A stretch of 64,000 bases of DNA, from positions 558,001-622,000 of the forward strand of contig NZ_CP047241.1 in assembly GCF_009856625.1 (NCBI RefSeq), in the 5' to 3' direction. Position 1 is the first letter of the stretch, and each line of letters opens with the position of its first letter. The notes under the pieces are model-generated. The model ran no database searches. It was not told where the DNA came from and saw nothing but the letters and a program-made list of their open reading frames with translations. Of the stretch, positions 59,394 through 64,000 are shown piece after piece. The translations under genes and the position numbers were made by a program. The DNA comes from Aquitalea denitrificans. Lineage in GTDB: Bacteria; Pseudomonadota; Gammaproteobacteria; Burkholderiales; Chromobacteriaceae.

Positions 59394-60734
59394 CTAAAGC
59401 ATCAGGTTCAGCATGCGATCGATGCGGACCCGGCTCAGTCTGGTAAGGATGGTGCGTACCTTGAGCGGATAGTTGCGCACGCTTTCCAGCTGGCGGTAGT
59501 GGTTGATACGGGTGCAGTGTTGCAGGATGTGCTGCTGCTCGGCATGGCTTTGGGATTGTAGCTGCTGTTCCGGGTCGTGAATCAGCAGGGCATTTTCCAG
59601 ATCGAGCCGGAAGGCCCTTGGATTCATGTTGTTACCGGTAAGCAGGATGTGCTGTGCATCACACCACATGCCTTTGAGGTGGTAGCTGTTATCTTCATCT
59701 TTCCACAGGCACAGATTGAGCTTGCCGTTTTCGATTTGTGCCTGGCGGCGCTTGGCGAAGCGGCGCAGGTTCATTTCGTACAGATAGGGCAGGGTACCAA
59801 TCAGCTTGAAGGGCTCTGATTCGGGGATGAAAAAATCGTTGGCAGTCTTGTCGCCCACGATGATGGTGACCTCCACGCCACGGCGCAGGGCTCGGTTGAT
59901 GGCGCGCAGCACGGCCATGGGGAAGTTGAAGTAAGGCGTGCAGATCACCAGCCGGTGCTGGGCATGGCCGATCAGTTGCAGGATGAGCTGATTCAGCGGA
60001 TTGCCCTTGCCCAGCCCGACGATGGGGGTGACACCCATGCCCTGCTGGCAGGTCTGCTGCCGTGGCAGTGGATAATGGGCCTTTTCCAGCTGATTGCGAA
60101 AGGCGCGGATTTCCTTGCGGATGCTGCGGGTACCGGGAACCGGTTTGTCCAGCCGGAACACCGCCTCGTCATTGCAGATGTTTTGCAGCATGAAGCTGGC
60201 CATGCACTCTGCCAGCGCGGTATTACGAATCAGGTGATAGCGGTCGAAGCGGTATTTGTCCTGCTTGTGCAGGTAGACGTTGTTCAGGCTGGCACCGCTG
60301 TAGATGACCAGGTCATCAATGATGAAGCCCTTCAGATGCAGCACGCCAAACAGTTCCCGTGTCTGGGTGGGAACGCCGTAGATGGGTACTTCCACCGCGT
60401 GCAGGCTGGCTTGCTCGCGATACCATGTGGCATTGCAATTAGTTTTGCTCTCGCCAATTCGGCCCCGTTGGGCTCGATGCCAGTCGACCAGAATGCGTAC
60501 ATCCAGTGCTGGATTGCGCTGTTTGGCGGCAAAGATGGCTGCCAGCACGTCTTGTCCTGCCTCGTCCTGTTCCAGATACAGCGCCGCGATATAAATGCGC
60601 TGCTTGGCTGCCGCCAGTGCGGCTAGCAGCGCCTGGCGAAAGTCGGCGGCGGATTGCAAGGAGCTGAAATCGCTGGCCGTCAGTGCAAAACGTGGCAAAC
60701 GCTCCAGAGATGGCCGGGGAAGTAGAAATACCAT
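59394..60734 (-). CDS. pssA: CDP-diacylglycerol--serine O-phosphatidyltransferase (phosphatidylserine synthase)
   Basis: The 446-residue phospholipase-D-superfamily protein aligns well by eye to E. coli PssA. The two HKD-type motifs are FGVLHLKGFIIDDLVIYSGA (near residue 128) and YHLKGMWCDAQHILLTGNN (near 349). LVDWHRAQRGRIG and IVGDKTANDFFIPE are also conserved. It makes phosphatidylserine, the precursor of phosphatidylethanolamine, at the inner membrane. The ATG at 60734 gives the family length; one at 60767 is also in frame and neither has a strong ribosome site. Confidence 0.93.
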   Translation of the reverse strand: MVFLLPRPSLERLPRFALTASDFSSLQSAADFRQALLAALAAAKQRIYIAALYLEQDEAGQDVLAAIFAAKQRNPALDVRILVDWHRAQRGRIGESKTNCNATWYREQASLHAVEVPIYGVPTQTRELFGVLHLKGFIIDDLVIYSGASLNNVYLHKQDKYRFDRYHLIRNTALAECMASFMLQNICNDEAVFRLDKPVPGTRSIRKEIRAFRNQLEKAHYPLPRQQTCQQGMGVTPIVGLGKGNPLNQLILQLIGHAQHRLVICTPYFNFPMAVLRAINRALRRGVEVTIIVGDKTANDFFIPESEPFKLIGTLPYLYEMNLRRFAKRRQAQIENGKLNLCLWKDEDNSYHLKGMWCDAQHILLTGNNMNPRAFRLDLENALLIHDPEQQLQSQSHAEQQHILQHCTRINHYRQLESVRNYPLKVRTILTRLSRVRIDRMLNLML

Positions 60735-60840
60735 GTGAATCACGCGTAAAACGGTTGATCGGGGCATCCTAGCATCGTTTTCTGCTTTTGGGGGATGCTG
60801 ACGTCCGCAAGCTGTTTCAGCTCAAGTACGTGCATATTGC

Positions 60841-62157
60841 CTAGAAGCCTAGCGTGTCTCGCAGACGGTAATACATGGAGCCTAGCCGGATGAGGCTTTC
60901 CTCCAGCGATGCTGGCAGGGGGAAGGGGTGGGCATACAGCTTGTTGAAGATGTCGAAGCGGCCCAGATCCCCCGCGATGGCCTCAGCGATCATCTGCCCG
61001 GCAATGCCGGTGAATGCCAGTCCATGCCCGGCAAAGCCCTGGGCATGGTAGACACGTTGCCCCTGGCGGCCAATTTGCGGTAGTCGCGCCGGGCCAACGT
61101 CTACATGGCCGCTCCATGCATAGTCAATCCTGCTGTTGCGCAGGCTGGGAAAAATGCTGGCCATGCGGGTATGTCGTTCGGTAATCAGGGATTGCCGTTC
61201 TGCGTATGGCCGGCTTGATCTGCCGCCAAACAGCAGGCGGTGATCCGGTGTCAGGCGGAAGTAGTCCAGCAGCTTGTCGCTGCTACACACTGCAGCGCCT
61301 TCTGGCAGCAGACTGGCTGCCTGCTCTGCCGTGAGTGGTGCCGTGGCAATGATGTGTGACTCCACCGGCAGAATGCTGCGCCGCAGTTGCGGTTGCAGCG
61401 CACCGATATCGACATTGCAGGCCAGTACCATCTTGTCGGCCCTGACCCAGCCATTGGGTGTGCCGATCTGCAAGCCCAGTCGGTCTTCATCGATGGAAGT
61501 GACCGGGCTGTGTTCAAACAGCCTGACGCCTGCGCGGGATGCGGCCCGTGCCAGCCCTTGTGCATATTTCAGCGGGTGGAGGTGGCCACAGCCATTGTCA
61601 TACAGCGCCGCGGTATAGCGTGGGGAATTGATTTGCCCTGCCAGTGTACTGCCTTCCAGCCACTGCGAATCATGATAGCCACAGGTTTCCAGCATGGCTT
61701 GTTGCTTGCGCAGCTGTTGCTGCTGGTGGTGATTACTGGCGGTGGTGAGAAAACCCCAGCGCAGTTCGCAGTCGATCTGATGCTGGTGAATGCGATTGGC
61801 AATCAGCGATACGCCCTCCAGCGAGGCCTCCCAGCACTGCCGTGCCGCCCGACTGCCCAGTTGTTGCTCGAAGCGCGTCAGCGGTGCGGCAAAGCCGTGC
61901 AGGATTTGTCCGCCATTACGGCCGGTGGCACCAAAGCCGACCAGCGCCCCCTCCAGCAAGGCAACGGACAGCCCCTTTTCAGCCAGTACCAGAGCGGTAG
62001 ACAGGCCGGTGAGGCCAGCCCCCACCACGCACACATCGCAACGTACCACCTCTCCCAGCACCGGATAACGCTCGCGTGACGGTGCGGTGGCCGCATACCA
62101 GGAATTGACATGGTGGCCATCAAACTGGGATAGGTGTGGTGCGTGTTCGCGATTCAT
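60841..62157 (-). CDS. puuB: Gamma-glutamylputrescine oxidoreductase-like FAD amine oxidase
   Basis: The 438-residue DAO-family flavoenzyme has the FAD motif CDVCVVGAGLTGLSTALVLAEKG near residue 40, the GATGRNGGQILHGF signature, and a C-terminal YAWSGHVDVGPARLPQIG block as in PuuB. It would oxidise gamma-glutamylputrescine or a similar gamma-glutamyl amine. It lies 10 bp after a PuuA-like glutamine synthetase, which supports the pathway. GAGG lies 5 bp before the ATG. Confidence 0.82.
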   Translation of the reverse strand: MNREHAPHLSQFDGHHVNSWYAATAPSRERYPVLGEVVRCDVCVVGAGLTGLSTALVLAEKGLSVALLEGALVGFGATGRNGGQILHGFAAPLTRFEQQLGSRAARQCWEASLEGVSLIANRIHQHQIDCELRWGFLTTASNHHQQQQLRKQQAMLETCGYHDSQWLEGSTLAGQINSPRYTAALYDNGCGHLHPLKYAQGLARAASRAGVRLFEHSPVTSIDEDRLGLQIGTPNGWVRADKMVLACNVDIGALQPQLRRSILPVESHIIATAPLTAEQAASLLPEGAAVCSSDKLLDYFRLTPDHRLLFGGRSSRPYAERQSLITERHTRMASIFPSLRNSRIDYAWSGHVDVGPARLPQIGRQGQRVYHAQGFAGHGLAFTGIAGQMIAEAIAGDLGRFDIFNKLYAHPFPLPASLEESLIRLGSMYYRLRDTLGF

Positions 62158-62167
62158 GACGCCTCTT

Positions 62168-63496
62168 TCATGCCTGGCCAAGCAAGTGGCGATATTCCCA
62201 GGGGGTGACCTGGTGGTTGAATTCCTGCCATTCACTCAGCTTGAGCTGACAATAGGTAGAGACAAACTGCGGCCCCAGCAGGGTGGCAAGTGCCTGATTA
62301 TTAGCCAGCCTTTCCACAGCTTCCAGCTGGGTGCGGGCAAAGGCATAGGGTCGACCATAGGCACTGCAATCCAGTGGTTGCGTTGCCGGTAATTCTTGTT
62401 GCATGCCAAGCAAACCGCAGGCCAGGGTGGTGGCCATGGCCAGATAAGGGTTGGCATCCACGCCTGGCAGACGGTTTTCCACCCGGCGTGCCTGTGGACC
62501 AGCTTGCGGGATGCGTAGGCCGCAGGTGCGGTTGTCAAAGCCCCATTCCACATTGATGGGTGCTGCCGTGAACGGCGCCAGGCGGCGATAGGAATTGACA
62601 TAAGGGGCCAGCAGCAGCAGGGCGTCCGGCAGGTAGTGCTGCAGGCCGGCAATATAGTGGGCAAAGCGCGGTGCCGGCTGGCCGTTGTCCAGTGAGAAGG
62701 CATTACGGCCGGTATCCGCATCCACCAGGCTCTGGTGAATGTGCATGGCGCTGCCGGCATCATCCGCCAGCGGTTTGGCCATGAAGCAGGCTTCCAGATC
62801 ATGCCGGGCGGCGGCTTCACGCACCATGCGCTTGAACAGGAAAGCCTGGTCGGCCAGTGCAATGGCATCGCCATGTTGCAGATTGATTTCCAACTGACCG
62901 CAGCCTACTTCCTGCAGCAGTGTATCTGCACCGATGCCCAGCAACTGGCAGCCATGGCGGATGTCGTCCAGTACTGGCTCCAGATCGTGCAATCTATCCA
63001 GTGCATAGGGCTGACGCAGGCTGTCACCGGCTTTGCCATAGCTGGCTGGTGCCTGTGGTGCCGCATCCAGCTGCTGACGCCGGGCAAACAGATAGAACTC
63101 CATTTCTGGTGCGACAACAGGCTTGAGGCCCAGCTCGGCATAGCGGGAGAGTACACGGTGCAGCACATTGCGCGGTGAAAACTCTACCAGGCTGCCATCT
63201 TCATGCAGGCAGTCGTGAATCAGCATGGCCGCTGGTTCCCGGCTGAAAGGAAGGCGGCGCAGGGTGGTGGGGTCGGCTTGCAGCAGCATGTCCGGGTCCA
63301 ACTCTGGCACCAGTTGCTGCAGGCAGTCGCCGCTGACACTTTGTACCAGCCCGACCTGTGAAAAACGCAGTTCGCTGCCGTTAAGTACGCTTGATGCCGG
63401 CAGGATCTTGCCACGCGCGGTACCGGTGATATCGGAAAACAGGCATTCGACGGTGCGAATGCCGTGATGTTGCAGCCAGTCTGCAGGGTTCAGCAT
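62168..63496 (-). CDS. puuA: Glutamine-synthetase-family gamma-glutamylpolyamine synthetase
   Basis: The 442-residue GS-family ligase has the VAPEMEFYLFARR stretch, QEVGCGQLEINLQHGDAI, the metal-binding HIHQSLVD motif and NRTCGLRIP near the end of the core. This is the PuuA-type arrangement, without the adenylylated tyrosine region of GlnA. It would join glutamate to putrescine or a related amine, the first step before the PuuB-like oxidase. AAGGA lies about 6 bp before the ATG at 63496. The exact amine cannot be told from sequence. Confidence 0.82.
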   Translation of the reverse strand: MLNPADWLQHHGIRTVECLFSDITGTARGKILPASSVLNGSELRFSQVGLVQSVSGDCLQQLVPELDPDMLLQADPTTLRRLPFSREPAAMLIHDCLHEDGSLVEFSPRNVLHRVLSRYAELGLKPVVAPEMEFYLFARRQQLDAAPQAPASYGKAGDSLRQPYALDRLHDLEPVLDDIRHGCQLLGIGADTLLQEVGCGQLEINLQHGDAIALADQAFLFKRMVREAAARHDLEACFMAKPLADDAGSAMHIHQSLVDADTGRNAFSLDNGQPAPRFAHYIAGLQHYLPDALLLLAPYVNSYRRLAPFTAAPINVEWGFDNRTCGLRIPQAGPQARRVENRLPGVDANPYLAMATTLACGLLGMQQELPATQPLDCSAYGRPYAFARTQLEAVERLANNQALATLLGPQFVSTYCQLKLSEWQEFNHQVTPWEYRHLLGQA

Positions 63497-63894
63497 GGAT
63501 GGTCCTTGGGCGTTGAATTGTCGAAAGCCGCCCCATGGGCGGGTGAAACGGCAAAACGCTAGCGGTGACCGACTGCAGTGAATGGCTGGATGAAAAAGCC
63601 CAGTGACAAGGCTGTCGAGTCTGCCCATGCGCACAGCACCACCGCTGCCGCAGGCAGGGGGGGGGATGTGAGCGGGTTGCGACGTGCTTGCATGAAAAAC
63701 AGGGCCTTCCGGGTGAGATAAGCAGGGTGCTGTGCCGGATTTTTAAACGCCTTTGGCATGGGACGTCAATTTTTTTCATGGCGCAGATGGCAGTCTGTGG
63801 TGGAATTGCTGTTGTTCAGCCACGTCAGGCACATGGCAAGAGCTGTCGAAATGTGCAAAAATTCGGTCAACTAGACGATTTGCAGGTTTTTTTC
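63497..63894. other. Intergenic region between puuA and rppH
   Basis: About 400 bp between divergent genes, without a supported gene. It carries a tract of nine G residues at 63657-63665. It should hold both promoters, but I see no clear -10/-35 pair. Confidence 0.45.
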
Positions 63895-64000
63895 ATGCTG
63901 GACCGGGACGGATATCGCCCCAATGTCGGAATCATCCTCATCAACGGCAAAAATGAGGTGTTCTGGGGCAAGCGGGTGCGCGAGCATTCCTGGCAATTTC
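63895..64000 (+). CDS. rppH: RNA pyrophosphohydrolase (start only, cut by window edge)
   Basis: The first 35 codons (MLDRDGYRPNVGIILINGKN, then EVFWGKRVREHSWQF) match the N-terminus of RppH/NudH, a Nudix hydrolase that removes pyrophosphate from mRNA 5' ends and so starts decay. The Nudix box itself lies beyond the window. The ATG follows a T-rich stretch with AGG about 9 bp upstream. Confidence 0.88.
   Translation, partial: MLDRDGYRPNVGIILINGKNEVFWGKRVREHSWQF

Overview
The window looks like chromosomal DNA of a betaproteobacterium of the order Neisseriales, probably Chromobacteriaceae (the Vogesella/Aquitalea/Chromobacterium group). This is inferred from the 16S/23S sequences, the rrn-Ile-Ala spacer, the high G+C core genes and the gene content; no search was run. 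Most of the window is ordinary core metabolism in tidy operons. Two blocks, about 13.5-16.7 kb and 24.5-29.8 kb, are accessory, less G+C-rich in their coding parts, and full of repeats and gene fragments.

Region 1 (1-13.5 kb) is a glycine betaine module. It holds dgcA (cut by the left edge) and dgcB for dimethylglycine demethylation with a dedicated etfA/etfB pair, gbcA/gbcB for glycine betaine demethylation, a choline/betaine-type ABC importer (ATPase, permease, binding protein) and a GbdR-like AraC regulator. Large palindromic elements or perfect hairpins sit between almost all of these genes. Region 2 (16.9-23.4 kb) oxidises the C1 units these demethylations release: glutathione-independent formaldehyde dehydrogenase (fdhA), then NAD-dependent molybdenum formate dehydrogenase (fdsGBAD).

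Between them (13.6-16.7 kb) lies a tandem array of a roughly 520-bp, hairpin-rich repeat. Several stems differ in sequence between copies yet stay perfectly paired, as expected for a structured non-coding RNA or a DNA-hairpin element. One copy is split by a 1.1-kb cargo carrying a lone class III nucleotide-cyclase-like gene that resembles antiphage signalling cyclases. This is the best candidate for an undescribed system.

Region 3 (23.6-30 kb) has a solute-binding protein, two orphan two-domain fimbrial adhesins (one with an ACTGC pentanucleotide repeat upstream), and a probable L,D-transpeptidase-fold peptidoglycan toxin with two paralogous membrane immunity proteins. The 3' ends of the two flanking genes each have a displaced second copy inside the region, so both cargo blocks look inserted at gene 3' ends.

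Region 4 (29.8-35.4 kb, minus strand) is a five-gene operon: PLP deaminase, GntP-type permease, acyl-D-amino-acid deacylase, RidA and KDG-type kinase. It makes sense as a route for (N-acetyl-)D-glucosaminate. Then come udk, a GST, the complete isc operon (iscR-iscS-iscU-iscA-hscB-hscA-fdx-iscX, with an IscR operator in front of iscR), a KAS III-like gene, a dipeptide ABC transporter (dppABCDF), coaD, an rRNA-methyltransferase-like gene, a CHMI-like tautomerase and a thioredoxin. A full rrn operon (16S, tRNA-Ile, tRNA-Ala, 23S, 5S) follows, then pssA, puuB/puuA-like polyamine genes and the first 35 codons of rppH at the right edge.
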